Below, in pieces: positions 26,501 to 35,201 of a stretch of DNA of 57,393 nt; positions within the stretch are counted from its first letter, which is position 1; the number at the start of each line of letters is the position of its first letter. The DNA comes from Fidelibacterota bacterium. Its GTDB lineage: Bacteria > Fidelibacterota > UBA8477 > JABMPR01. The notes below the pieces were generated by a model. It saw nothing but the letters and a program-made list of their open reading frames with translations, did not search any database and was not told the DNA's origin. The stretch is taken from assembly GCA_016844945.1 (NCBI GenBank), contig JAERTJ010000168.1:1-57393 (forward strand), read 5' to 3'. The translations under genes were made by a program, and so were the position numbers.

Positions 26501-27114
26501 TTTGCCATTTCATCAAACGATTCATAGCCAAGCATTTTGACTGCTGAAGGATTTGCCAGAAGAATTTGTCCCTGGGGGGTGGTTCTATATATACCAATGG
26601 ATGCATTTGCGTAGAGACTATAGAAACGAGCTTCACTTTTTCGTAAGGCATCTTCGACCTGTTTGCGTTCCGTGATGTTTACAACAGTTGTGATATAATG
26701 AATCAATTCCCCTTTATTGTCACGTTGTGCGGTGATGCTTACATCAGCCCAGATGAGCGATCCATCTTTGTGGAGATATTGCTTGTCAAATCTGGTTGAG
26801 GCGACTTCACCACTTGCTATAGGTTCAAGGTATTTTTTGGTTCGTTCAATTTCGTCTTTAGGGGTCAGTGCTTGCCAGGTAACAGATTTTAACTCATCGC
26901 GCGTGTATCCGAGCATTTCAGCAAATGCTATGTTTACGTTAATTATATCGTCTGGTAGGGTGATAGATTTCCCAACATTGGCAGACTCAAAGACGGATTT
27001 GAATTTTTCTTCAATCAAATGTCTTTGTGATCGTTCCTCCTCATATTCAGCTAATAACTGCTCAAGTTTAGAAATACGTTGAGTTAATTCAGCTTCGTTT
27101 GGTCGGTTGGTCAT
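23551..27114 (-). pseudogene. Multi-PAS hybrid histidine kinase broken by one TAG codon
   Basis: From the ATG at 27114 (AGGGGAG upstream) the frame runs 238 codons to TAG 26398-26400. It then continues without a further break to 23551, giving 1187 codons in all. The sequence across the stop, G-L-E-S-T-[stop]-I-R-K-D-G-T-P-I-Y-V, is ordinary PAS sequence in which Trp is common at that site (TGG to TAG). The whole frame encodes about six PAS domains, HisKA (G-G-I-A-H-D-F-N-N), an ATPase (G-R-G-L-G-L-S-A-V-L-G) and a receiver (V-L-L-D-L-T-M-P). Translation could restart at ATG 26235, giving an 894-residue kinase that keeps four PAS domains and all catalytic parts. So it may be split rather than dead. 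It is divergent from the AmpG-like gene. Confidence 0.85.
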
Positions 27115-27351
27115 CACAACTCCCCTTGAATTTTGCCAGTGGTAATTGAATTGAGCATATAATCTATTGCTCAATCCAAATATAAAAACATTGAATTGTT
27201 TGCATTTTGAGCCCTCCGCCAGCATTCGCTTGTGGTAAATCCAGATTTGAACCAGTGAAGCTTGTGCTAACTTGTAGGTCAGTATATCCGTGGGGAAAAT
27301 TGTGGATTGAGAGTAAAACTGGAAATCTCCAGTATAGTAAATAGGAATTGC

Positions 27352-28632
27352 ATGTTACCTAAAAATGTTCTGAAAACAAAACGCGGTCGACTCCTGGCAT
27401 TTTCACTCCTCTATCTTTCTGAAGGAATTCCTTTTGGGTTTAGTGCGATTGCACTGGCGACTCACCTGCGAATGAGTGGAGTGGGTCTCACTGAGATAGG
27501 ACTATTTACAGCGTCGCTTTATGCACCCTGGGGATTGAAATGGGCATGGGCGCCCCTGGTTGACCTGATTGAGTTCAAACGGTTTGGAGCTAAAAGAACC
27601 TGGATTGCAGGTGCCCAGGCTGCTATGATTGGCACCCTGGGAGTTGTGGTGTTCTTTGATTACTCCACCAATATTCAACTGCTCACTACCCTGATCATTA
27701 TCCACAATATTTTTGCGGCCACCCAGGATGTGGCAATTGATGCTCTGGCTATCAAGGTCCTTCCTGAACATGAACGTGGTCTGGCAAACGGGTTTATGTT
27801 CGGATCGTCCTATCTGGGTCAAGCGATTGGTGGTAGTGGCGCATTACTTATTGCCGGCAAATTCGGATTCGCTCTGTCATTCCCCTTTGTACTGCTCATG
27901 TTAATTCTGATTCTGGTTTTTGTAACGCTACGATTGCAGGAACCTCCATCTGAAACAGTTAATAAAACTGCCTCCCATGAAAGTGTCCTGAATGAAATAC
28001 TGAAAACGCTCAAGCAGTTTTTTAAGGAATTGTATCAGGGCTTCTTTCAATCTGGTCCAGGTCCAGTTGCAGGCGTGATCTTTTCGCTGTTACCCTTTGG
28101 TGCTCTGGCACTGGGGCTGGTTTTGGGGAGTGCTTTGCAGGTAGATCTCGGTATGACCGAAAATCAGATTGCCAAGTTAACGATGTTGGGGACCATCTTT
28201 GCAGCCACTGGCTGTGTTCTGGGTGGATGGATCTCAGACAAAATCGGGCATCGTAAAGCGCTGGGGTTCTGGTATGTCCTCACCACCATCCCCACCTTTT
28301 TCCTGGCGCGACAGTTTACAGGAATCGAAGGAACGGTTGGTGTCACCATCGAGCTGTTTTTCTATGTTTCAATTGCCTATAGTTTCACCAGTGGATTGGT
28401 CCAGGGAACTTCAACGGCAGTTTTTATGGATTTAACCAGCCCTGCAGTAGCAGCTACCCAGTTTACCGGTTATATGGCACTCCATAATTTTGTGTATACC
28501 TATTCCAGTCTCTGGCAGGGCAAATATGCCGATCTGCATGGTTATGCCAAGGTTCTGTTTCTGGATGGTTGGATCGCATTCGTGCCACTGCTGTTGTTGC
28601 CCTTCCTGAAGCCAAGGAAGCAAAGCGAGTAA
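27352..28632 (+). CDS. AmpG-like MFS transporter
   Basis: About 426 residues from the ATG at 27352 with AGGAA upstream; the frame is open further 5' but without a start signal. Twelve hydrophobic segments are present. The first helix region L-L-A-F-S-L-L-Y-L-S-E-G-I-P-F-G-F and the segment Y-A-P-W-G-L-K-W-A-W-A-P-L-V-D resemble the AmpG/acetyl-CoA-transporter branch of the major facilitator superfamily. Another motif, A-T-Q-D-V-A-I-D-A-L-A, is also typical of that branch. AmpG proteins import anhydro-muropeptides for cell-wall recycling; relatives move other amphiphilic compounds. No cell-wall recycling gene lies next to it, so the substrate is open. Confidence 0.85.
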   Translation: MLPKNVLKTKRGRLLAFSLLYLSEGIPFGFSAIALATHLRMSGVGLTEIGLFTASLYAPWGLKWAWAPLVDLIEFKRFGAKRTWIAGAQAAMIGTLGVVVFFDYSTNIQLLTTLIIIHNIFAATQDVAIDALAIKVLPEHERGLANGFMFGSSYLGQAIGGSGALLIAGKFGFALSFPFVLLMLILILVFVTLRLQEPPSETVNKTASHESVLNEILKTLKQFFKELYQGFFQSGPGPVAGVIFSLLPFGALALGLVLGSALQVDLGMTENQIAKLTMLGTIFAATGCVLGGWISDKIGHRKALGFWYVLTTIPTFFLARQFTGIEGTVGVTIELFFYVSIAYSFTSGLVQGTSTAVFMDLTSPAVAATQFTGYMALHNFVYTYSSLWQGKYADLHGYAKVLFLDGWIAFVPLLLLPFLKPRKQSE

Positions 28633-28826
28633 CTAATTATCTAGTGTGGGTCGCTACGTTCCACCCTAATCAAGTAACTATAGTTCTTTATTGTTCCGTT
28701 ACGTACCCTGGGTATGAGGGGTACTACTGACACTTCACTAAGAGTCCTTTTCCACCCGCTCACAGGGTGTGTCATCCATTTCAATAGATATAACCTTATA
28801 AAAGCTGGTGATATGCCATTATGATA

Positions 28827-28859
28827 TTGCAATCCTATATTGGACGTGTATAATATAGG
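28827..28859 (+). promoter_or_regulatory. Promoter and PadR-type operator dyad
   Basis: TTGCAA (28827-28832), 16 bp, TATAAT (28849-28854) is a strong sigma-70 type promoter. The perfect inverted repeat CCTATATT-N10-AATATAGG (28834-28841 and 28852-28859) spans the spacer and the -10 box. This is the expected place for repression by the PadR protein encoded just downstream. Confidence 0.68.
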
Positions 28860-28881
28860 CATAATAAAAAAAGGAGATCAG

Positions 28882-29433
28882 ATGAACACCGAAACAATTT
28901 CAAATGCCGCTGCCGCTCTGTTGGGATTGCTGGCAGAAAAACCAAAACACCCCTATCAGATCGAAAAGGATGTGGAGTACCGGGAAATGCGCACCTGGAC
29001 AGATCTATCCATGTCTTCGATCTACAAATTGCTGCAAAAATTGGAGGAAATGAAGTTGGTGGAGAGTGAAATGGCAATTACTGAAGACAATCGCGCACGA
29101 AAGGTTTATTCCATCAGCGAGGCGGGAAGAGAAGCCCTTGAGATCAAAATACGTGCACTGCTTCGACGACCTGAAATTCTCAAGGACCCTTTTCATCTGG
29201 GAATCTACAATGCGGAACTCCTGGATTCTGAACAGGTGATTTCATGCCTGGAGTTTTACCGGGAAGAAGTGGTTGACCTCATCTCTGGGTATGAACGACT
29301 CGAAGCATTTCTTAAAGAACAGGAATGTTCAAGAGCACGCCTGGCAGTCGCTATTCGCCCCCGCTATCAATGGGAAGGTGTGTTGCGCTGGATCGATGAA
29401 TACTTACCTGCACTTCAGGAGGAACAGAATTGA
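28882..29433 (+). CDS. PadR-family transcriptional regulator
   Basis: About 183 residues, from the ATG at 28882 with AAGGAG five bases upstream. The winged helix (about 8-85) has the PadR features A-L-L-G-L-L-A-E-K-P-K-H-P-Y-Q-I, L-S-M-S-S-I-Y-K-L-L-Q-K-L-E and R-K-V-Y-S-I-S-E-A-G. The C-terminal half is helical (PadR_C-like), for dimerisation. Its stop overlaps the ATG of the UvrA-like gene (TGATG). It probably represses its own operon through the dyad over the promoter and is released by a toxic compound (inference from the family). Confidence 0.92.
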   Translation: MNTETISNAAAALLGLLAEKPKHPYQIEKDVEYREMRTWTDLSMSSIYKLLQKLEEMKLVESEMAITEDNRARKVYSISEAGREALEIKIRALLRRPEILKDPFHLGIYNAELLDSEQVISCLEFYREEVVDLISGYERLEAFLKEQECSRARLAVAIRPRYQWEGVLRWIDEYLPALQEEQN

Positions 29434-31688
29434 TGGAGGCTATCGAGGTCAGGGGGCTCAGGACACATAATCTTAAGAATATTGATCTAGATATTCCCCG
29501 GAATAAGTTTGTGGTCATTACAGGTGTGAGTGGATCAGGCAAGTCAAGCTTGGTGTTTGATACACTTTACACTGAGGCTCAAAGACAACTCATCGAAACC
29601 TTCTCAACTTTTGCCCGTCGTCGCTTACCAAAATTGACCCGTCCTGATGTGGATGACATCCGCAATCTTGGAACCGGTATCGTCATCGACCAGAAGCGAT
29701 TGGGCAGAACCCTACGATCAACAGTGGGAACAGCCACAGAGGTCTATACCTACCTGAGACTTTTATTCTCAAGAACGGCTAAACCCTTTGTTGGATTTTC
29801 ACATGTCTACTCATTCAATCATCCTGAAGGGATGTGTCCAGCATGTAAAGGTCTGGGACGGAGAATTCAGATTGACCCATCCAGCATGTACGATCCTGAG
29901 TTAAGCCTTCGAGAAGGTTCAATTAAGCACCCAGACTATAAGGTGGGGGGGTATTATTGGAGAACTTATGTCAGTGTGGGGCTCTTCGATCCTGATAAAA
30001 AGCTTAAACATTTTTCAAAGGACGAACTTGATCTGTTGTTCTTTGCGAATGAGATGGATTACCAATATGAACATGGGGGAATGCAACTAAGCAAAAAATG
30101 GACTGGATTGATCCACAGATTGGAAAGCTATTATGTCAATAAAGCTGAAGATGAATTGCCAAAAGTAAGACAGGATGCTTATCAACGATTTCTGGTCTAC
30201 TCTGAATGTCAAACGTGTGAAGGGCAACGTCTCAAACCAGACATTTTGTCTGCACAGATTGCTGGTAAAAACATTGCTGAGTTATCTGCTATTGAGCTTA
30301 GCGAGTTGGATATCTTCCTGGCTGACCTATCAGATGATCTATCCAGTCCTTTGGTTGAAAAAATGCGATCTGTGCTGGGGCATTTGATTGATATCGGTGT
30401 GGGCTATTTGACGCTGAACCGGGCTGTTGCTACCCTGTCTGGAGGTGAATCTCAACGGGTGAAAATGGCGCGTCAGTTGGATTGTGACCTTACGGGACTC
30501 ATGTACGTCCTGGATGAGCCATCCATTGGTCTACATCCCCGGGACACGGATCGTCTGCTGGAGATCATGTATGATCTGAGAGATAGAGGAAACTCCGTTC
30601 TCGTGGTTGAACATGACTCCCAAATCATGGAAGGCGCAGATTGGGTCATTGATATTGGACCCAAAGCTGGTCGTAATGGTGGCGAACTCTGTTTTCAGGG
30701 GTCCATGAAAGAGCTACGCTTATCAGACAGCCCAACGGCACATTTCCTCAAGAAAACCAGGACTGCAGCGGACAATGTGCGGGAAGCCAGTGGCTGGATG
30801 GAGGTCAATAATGCCACCGCAAACAATCTGAAAGGTGTTTCTGTGAAAATCCCTGAAGGGGTTCTTTGTTGTGTTACCGGGGTGGCAGGCTCTGGAAAAA
30901 GTAGTCTGGTTCATGAGGAGTTGGTCAAACAGTACCCTGCAGTTGTTATTGACCAATCTGCTGTGGGAAAAAGCAGTCGATCAAACCCTATGACCTATGC
31001 GGGCATCTTTGATCGGGTACGCAAAGACTTTGCAAAAGCAACAGGGACAACTCCAGGTCTCTTTAGCTTCAATTCCAAGGGAGCCTGTCCGCGTTGCAAA
31101 GGGCGAGGGCGTGAGAAAGTTGAGATGAATTTCCTCGATGATGTCAGTATAACCTGTCCAGAATGTCAAGGGAAAAGGTACCGGCAAGAGGTACTAGAAC
31201 ACATCTGGCAGGGTAAAAACATTTACGATGTGCTTGAGTTAACCGTTGCAGAAGCTCTGGAGTTCTTTTCAGATAAGAAAACCATCTCTCAACTCACACT
31301 TTTAGAAAGAGTGGGTCTGGATTATCTGAGTATGGGTCAATCTCTAAGTACTCTCTCCGGTGGTGAAGCACAGCGTTTGAAGCTGGCGACAAAGCTGGAT
31401 CAAAAGGGGAATATCTATGTGATGGATGAGCCCACAACTGGATTACACATGAGCGATGTTCAACGTCTGATGAATATTATTGATGAGATGGTGGATTCAG
31501 GAAATAGTGTCCTCATCATCGAACATAATCTGGATGTCATTGCCCGTGCTGACTGGATCATTGATATGGGTCCAGAAGGTGGTCAACGAGGTGGTGAAAT
31601 AATGGCTCAGGGCAAACCTGCTGACATTATCAATTCAGAGCACAGTATCACAGGTAAGTATTTAGCTTCATTCTTGAATTCTAATTAA
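29433..31688 (+). CDS. Short UvrA-like ABC ATPase
   Basis: About 751 residues, against about 940 for UvrA. Two ABC modules: Walker A G-V-S-G-S-G-K-S-S and G-V-A-G-S-G-K-S-S, signatures L-S-G-G-E-S-Q-R-V and L-S-G-G-E-A-Q-R-L, and Walker B V-L-D-E-P-S-I-G-L-H and V-M-D-E-P-T-T-G-L-H. Zinc-module cysteine pairs C-P-A-C-K-G, C-Q-T-C-E-G, C-P-R-C-K-G and C-P-E-C-Q-G are all present. The missing length is mainly in the first module, where UvrA holds its UvrB-binding region. Such short paralogues (DrrC/UvrA2-like) are linked to resistance to DNA-binding drugs. Coupling to a PadR repressor supports an inducible resistance role. Confidence 0.9.
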   Translation: MEAIEVRGLRTHNLKNIDLDIPRNKFVVITGVSGSGKSSLVFDTLYTEAQRQLIETFSTFARRRLPKLTRPDVDDIRNLGTGIVIDQKRLGRTLRSTVGTATEVYTYLRLLFSRTAKPFVGFSHVYSFNHPEGMCPACKGLGRRIQIDPSSMYDPELSLREGSIKHPDYKVGGYYWRTYVSVGLFDPDKKLKHFSKDELDLLFFANEMDYQYEHGGMQLSKKWTGLIHRLESYYVNKAEDELPKVRQDAYQRFLVYSECQTCEGQRLKPDILSAQIAGKNIAELSAIELSELDIFLADLSDDLSSPLVEKMRSVLGHLIDIGVGYLTLNRAVATLSGGESQRVKMARQLDCDLTGLMYVLDEPSIGLHPRDTDRLLEIMYDLRDRGNSVLVVEHDSQIMEGADWVIDIGPKAGRNGGELCFQGSMKELRLSDSPTAHFLKKTRTAADNVREASGWMEVNNATANNLKGVSVKIPEGVLCCVTGVAGSGKSSLVHEELVKQYPAVVIDQSAVGKSSRSNPMTYAGIFDRVRKDFAKATGTTPGLFSFNSKGACPRCKGRGREKVEMNFLDDVSITCPECQGKRYRQEVLEHIWQGKNIYDVLELTVAEALEFFSDKKTISQLTLLERVGLDYLSMGQSLSTLSGGEAQRLKLATKLDQKGNIYVMDEPTTGLHMSDVQRLMNIIDEMVDSGNSVLIIEHNLDVIARADWIIDMGPEGGQRGGEIMAQGKPADIINSEHSITGKYLASFLNSN

Positions 31689-31698
31689 ATCAGATAAA

Positions 31699-31732
31699 AC
31701 CAAGCCTCTAATCACTGGATTGGAGGCTTGGT
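31699..31732. terminator. Hairpin between convergent UvrA-like and amidohydrolase genes
   Basis: ACCAAGCCTC (31699-31708) and GAGGCTTGGT (31723-31732) are perfect arms. TAAT/ATTG extends the stem to 14 bp with a 6-base loop. On the minus strand a TTTTAT run follows, so it best suits termination of the gene at 31807; it may act in both directions. Confidence 0.65.
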
Positions 31733-31806
31733 ATTAGAGGAAAGTATCAATATGGCTTGAGGAGAATCTCAACTCACGACCCTAGTGTATTTAAAGGGTA
31801 AATATT

Positions 31807-32991
31807 CTATCTCAAATAAACCATTTTAATGGTACGAATTGATTCTCCTGTAGACATACTACAAAAGTAAACCCCCGTGCTTAGTGGCTTGCCTGAGTCA
31901 TTTTGTCCATCCCAATATTGGGTGTATTGACCGGTTGAACGTGGGGTGTTGACCAGAGTCCTTTGTAACCGCCCATGACTATCAAATATGGTGAGTTTGA
32001 CATGTGAAGGTGTTGACAACTCATATTCGATCCTTGTACTTCCATTGAATGGATTGGGGTAATTCCGGTGAAGGATATAGACATCTGGAGTGCCAATGTT
32101 TTCACCATCAACTGCAAGGGATAGCCCGTAATGAATCTCCATAAACTCTAACATGGATGCTGCCAGATCCCCAGCATAAGCGCTACGATTTGCCTCCTGC
32201 ATAAAGACGTAATAATTCTCAAGGTGAGTGGCATCTATGGTCCCCTCATATCTGGAGCCATGGAGCCAGGTATTCCAGCCGGCGTAGAAGAATCCACCAT
32301 CCCCGGGCGCTGGATTGTCTGGACTTGGAACTGAGTTCCAGCCTCTCATGTCCAGGAGTCCACCCAAACTGGTGGGGCCCCGGATAATTTCCAGAAAATT
32401 CATGCCCCCCTGTGTTGCCAGATATCTCACAGTAGAGCGGTCAATACGGGATAGGATGAGTGAATCAGAACCGTTCAAATAAGCCGCTGAAACGCCAAGA
32501 CCGATCTCGTTCCACATGTCTGTATGACCGTTGCCATGCATTTCAAAATAATGACCAGCTCCCCAGCCAAGGGTGACTGTAGACTTCGCATCCTCTATAA
32601 ATTCATGAAATTCATTCCAGGCTTGACGGGCAGCAGGATGATTACCTGCAGCTGAATCTATTTCGTCGGTGGCAGACATTTTCCCGGCAAATATGTGATT
32701 GATGACCACATGGGGTCGAAACCCATTTGATTGAGATATGATTGAGTCCATCAGCGCAAGAGTTGTCTCTTGTGTTCCATTGTCCCGACCCCGGTTCAGA
32801 ATGGTTGGTAGAGAATCTGGCTCCAGATAACCACCATGTGGAGCTGTTATAATTATTGGTAGATCACCGGGGATATATTCAATAAAATTGTTGGTTCCAT
32901 AATAGGATTGCCCTGGTATGTATTGAGCAGCCCCCATTAGCGGTAATAGTAGACTGAATAAGATGACCCTGAGGGGTGAGTATACTTGCAT
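31807..32991 (-). CDS. Secreted N-formylglutamate-amidohydrolase-like protein with T9SS sorting domain
   Basis: About 394 residues from the ATG at 32991, with GGAAGG seven bases upstream. A signal peptide ends near M-G-A-A-Q. The catalytic region (about 25-300) has I-I-I-T-A-P-H-G-G, H-V-V-I-N, a long helix (H-P-A-A-R-Q-A-W-N-E-F-H) and H-Y-F-E-M-H-G-N-G-H-T, a pattern of N-formylglutamate amidohydrolase-like metallohydrolases. The last 85 residues form a type IX sorting domain (N-Y-P-N-P-F-N, then W-D-G-Q-N-D-S-G-K, G-V-Y-F-C, I-K-M-V-Y). The enzyme would be secreted or surface-bound and act on an amide or peptide; it is unlikely to serve histidine degradation. Confidence 0.72.
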   Translation of the reverse strand: MQVYSPLRVILFSLLLPLMGAAQYIPGQSYYGTNNFIEYIPGDLPIIITAPHGGYLEPDSLPTILNRGRDNGTQETTLALMDSIISQSNGFRPHVVINHIFAGKMSATDEIDSAAGNHPAARQAWNEFHEFIEDAKSTVTLGWGAGHYFEMHGNGHTDMWNEIGLGVSAAYLNGSDSLILSRIDRSTVRYLATQGGMNFLEIIRGPTSLGGLLDMRGWNSVPSPDNPAPGDGGFFYAGWNTWLHGSRYEGTIDATHLENYYVFMQEANRSAYAGDLAASMLEFMEIHYGLSLAVDGENIGTPDVYILHRNYPNPFNGSTRIEYELSTPSHVKLTIFDSHGRLQRTLVNTPRSTGQYTQYWDGQNDSGKPLSTGVYFCSMSTGESIRTIKMVYLR

Positions 32992-33100
32992 GGCTAAACC
33001 TTCCATTATGGATAAATCCCCCCAGTCCCTTTATTTATAATGATAGGCAGGAATTGAAACAATTAAATATTAAAACAATTATCTCAATTTGTTGCCAGTA

Positions 33101-34912
33101 TCATGGCTTGGCGTGTAATGCCAGAAAGAACAACGCCTCAGCCGTACCATCCAGGGTGGGTTCGTTGGTGGAGTAATCCCAGACATCATCATGAAATACA
33201 ACCCAGGAGGATTGGAAGGGAGCCAGCTCATCTGGCTTGGAAAGCTTAATCCCTTTGAGTTGTCTGTAGATAGCGCCATAGACGGGACCATCATTCAGTC
33301 CGCCGTTGATGGGTTCGTGCCAATCAAGGGTAGCTGCTGCATGTGGATACAGTGGAGTAACGCCACCACTGGAGGGGATACCTACAAACTGACTCACACC
33401 CCAGGGGTTGCGACCCAGGAGCCAGTCTCGATGATTGAGCATGAGCTGGTGATATGACCTGTCGCCGCTCATTTTTTCGTACAGCATGCATTGGTTTACA
33501 AATGCAGAAGCCAAATTATTTGAACACCAGATAAATGGTGTGCCAAACCCATAGGCAAAAGATCCTGCTCGTTGAGATACAGCTTCAATACTCCTTCGAT
33601 AGAACGCAATTAGAGTATCCTGAAAACTTGCATCAACCTGATCAAAAAGGGAATAATGACCCATATTCATGAATGGGTAGAACTCATAGTGCCTTGCAGT
33701 ATCGGCACCCATCCAGGGGTCGGGTCCAGTCTGTCGAGCAAAACGCTTGGCATCTGCCAGATACTGATCTTCTCCCGTTACTCGATACAATTCAGCCGCT
33801 CCCCATTCCATGTCGTCGGTCCAGGTCACTTCGTGGTAGCGATAGGGGGCACGGTTGGGTGTCCCTTCCTGGCAACCCGGTTGTTTCAGGCCCATGGCAT
33901 AGACTTCTTTTCCAGCTTTCAGACAGGTCATTGCAAATGCAGGGTCTTCTAGCTCAGTACCCCAAATCTGGCTGGCCATCGACATTGCCACAGCATATCT
34001 CCCGGCGAGGTTTGCCAGACCCGTCGATGTGTTTTGATGTTTTCCAAGACCTTGTGGTTCCCCCGTAGCAAAGTAGGCAGTACGATAACTGCCCTTGCCC
34101 CAGTCGTAATCAGCGGAGTCCAAAAAGGGCATCTTAAACCCGATATGATCACGATCATCTGCCACCTGATGGAATAGTTGGTCAGTTTCCGGGTGCATGC
34201 GTAACATCCATTCAAGACCCCAACGGGATTCATCCAGAATATCAGGGATGCCATTAGAACCAATCTGGCCCAGGGCATTGTGTTCATCATCAAACACGGT
34301 AGGATTCTCACGGTACGCCATGAGCATACGACAGACGGTATTGCTGGAGGTAAGGAGGTATCTCAGATGATCCCCGGCATCATGCCAACCTCCTGATACA
34401 TCCACATAAGTCCCATCAGGCATGGGACCATAGGCGGATTTGCCATCCCGTTTATGACAGACCTCATTATAGAAAGGGTTGTATCCACAGCGTTGTTGGC
34501 GGATGTAGTCCAGAGTGATCTCGTGTGCTTCAGCATAGACATCATTCCCAATATTAATTGGGAGTGACTCAATTTTTGTACCTCGAATCTGAATCTTATA
34601 GCGACCTGGTTTATCAATACTTGAGAAGTCCAGGATATGGTGGAAACCAAAATCTCCATAAGTCCCTGAGCTGGCTGGTATCTTCAATCTTTTGGATGCT
34701 CTTTTCCCCTTTTCTGCTGTGACCACCTGAAACTTTTTGCCAGCAAGATCAGAGGTTGAAAAGGCAATGGCCTGTTTGCCATCTTCCAGTAGATATCCGA
34801 CCTGATTCACACGAATAAAGGTGTTAGACACGTTCACCCGTGCGAACAGACTATTAACTGAAAATAGTAGAACAAAAGTAAGCATTAGGATTGATCGTAC
34901 TGAAGATCTCAT
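33101..34912 (-). CDS. Glycoside hydrolase family 9 enzyme
   Basis: About 603 residues from the ATG at 34912 (AAGGAA upstream). Signal peptide 1-24, an N-terminal Ig-like CelD_N domain (about 28-122, I-R-V-N-Q-V-G-Y) and the GH9 catalytic (alpha/alpha)6 domain to the end. The base/water-binding aspartates are in G-G-W-H-D178-A-G-D181-H. The conserved L-L-G-R-N-P-W-G segment is present, and the acid Glu is Glu584 in D-Y-S-T-N-E-P. Most GH9 enzymes are endoglucanases, but Ig-GH9 proteins of marine chitin degraders include exo-beta-glucosaminidases. Given the chitin locus 14 kb away, a chitosan-oligomer substrate is worth considering (inference). Confidence 0.9.
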   Translation of the reverse strand: MRSSVRSILMLTFVLLFSVNSLFARVNVSNTFIRVNQVGYLLEDGKQAIAFSTSDLAGKKFQVVTAEKGKRASKRLKIPASSGTYGDFGFHHILDFSSIDKPGRYKIQIRGTKIESLPINIGNDVYAEAHEITLDYIRQQRCGYNPFYNEVCHKRDGKSAYGPMPDGTYVDVSGGWHDAGDHLRYLLTSSNTVCRMLMAYRENPTVFDDEHNALGQIGSNGIPDILDESRWGLEWMLRMHPETDQLFHQVADDRDHIGFKMPFLDSADYDWGKGSYRTAYFATGEPQGLGKHQNTSTGLANLAGRYAVAMSMASQIWGTELEDPAFAMTCLKAGKEVYAMGLKQPGCQEGTPNRAPYRYHEVTWTDDMEWGAAELYRVTGEDQYLADAKRFARQTGPDPWMGADTARHYEFYPFMNMGHYSLFDQVDASFQDTLIAFYRRSIEAVSQRAGSFAYGFGTPFIWCSNNLASAFVNQCMLYEKMSGDRSYHQLMLNHRDWLLGRNPWGVSQFVGIPSSGGVTPLYPHAAATLDWHEPINGGLNDGPVYGAIYRQLKGIKLSKPDELAPFQSSWVVFHDDVWDYSTNEPTLDGTAEALFFLALHAKP

Positions 34913-35130
34913 CGCAGTTCCTTCATCAGCTGGTTGTGGTTCTCTTCCATGGTGTTCATTGTCTGGGAAGAAGATAATTTCAAACACCCCTTAAATCGAT
35001 GTCGTTCTCCTCTGCACTTCATAGAAAATGAGAGATATGGAATATGAAATAGTTGTGGATTTTCTTCTCTTATATTCATAATTATGAGACTTAATAATTG
35101 TCATTCCAATTGACATTTAAATGAATCTAA

Positions 35131-35152
35131 TGGAGATACGACCCGATCTCCA
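35131..35152. promoter_or_regulatory. TGGAGAT-N8-ATCTCCA inverted repeat upstream of the antiporter
   Basis: Perfect 7-bp arms lie 50 bp before the CPA2 antiporter start, in the 289-bp region shared with the divergent GH9 gene. A looser TGTCA-N7-TGACA dyad precedes it at about 35099-35115. Either could be an operator or a 5' leader hairpin. Confidence 0.3.
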
Positions 35153-35201
35153 AAATATAAAGAGGACGGTGAATCCAATATCGGTGACACCACGCTAATC
35201 A

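Noticed and set aside
31807..32060. FlgD-like C-terminal domains as a sign of flagellar genes.
   Set aside because: The N-Y-P-N-P-F-N type domain at the end of three exported proteins is the type IX sorting domain; no flagellar gene is present.
33656..34068. Two plus-strand ORFs of about 100-130 codons.
   Set aside because: They lie opposite the GH9 gene and lack ribosome binding sites and family features.
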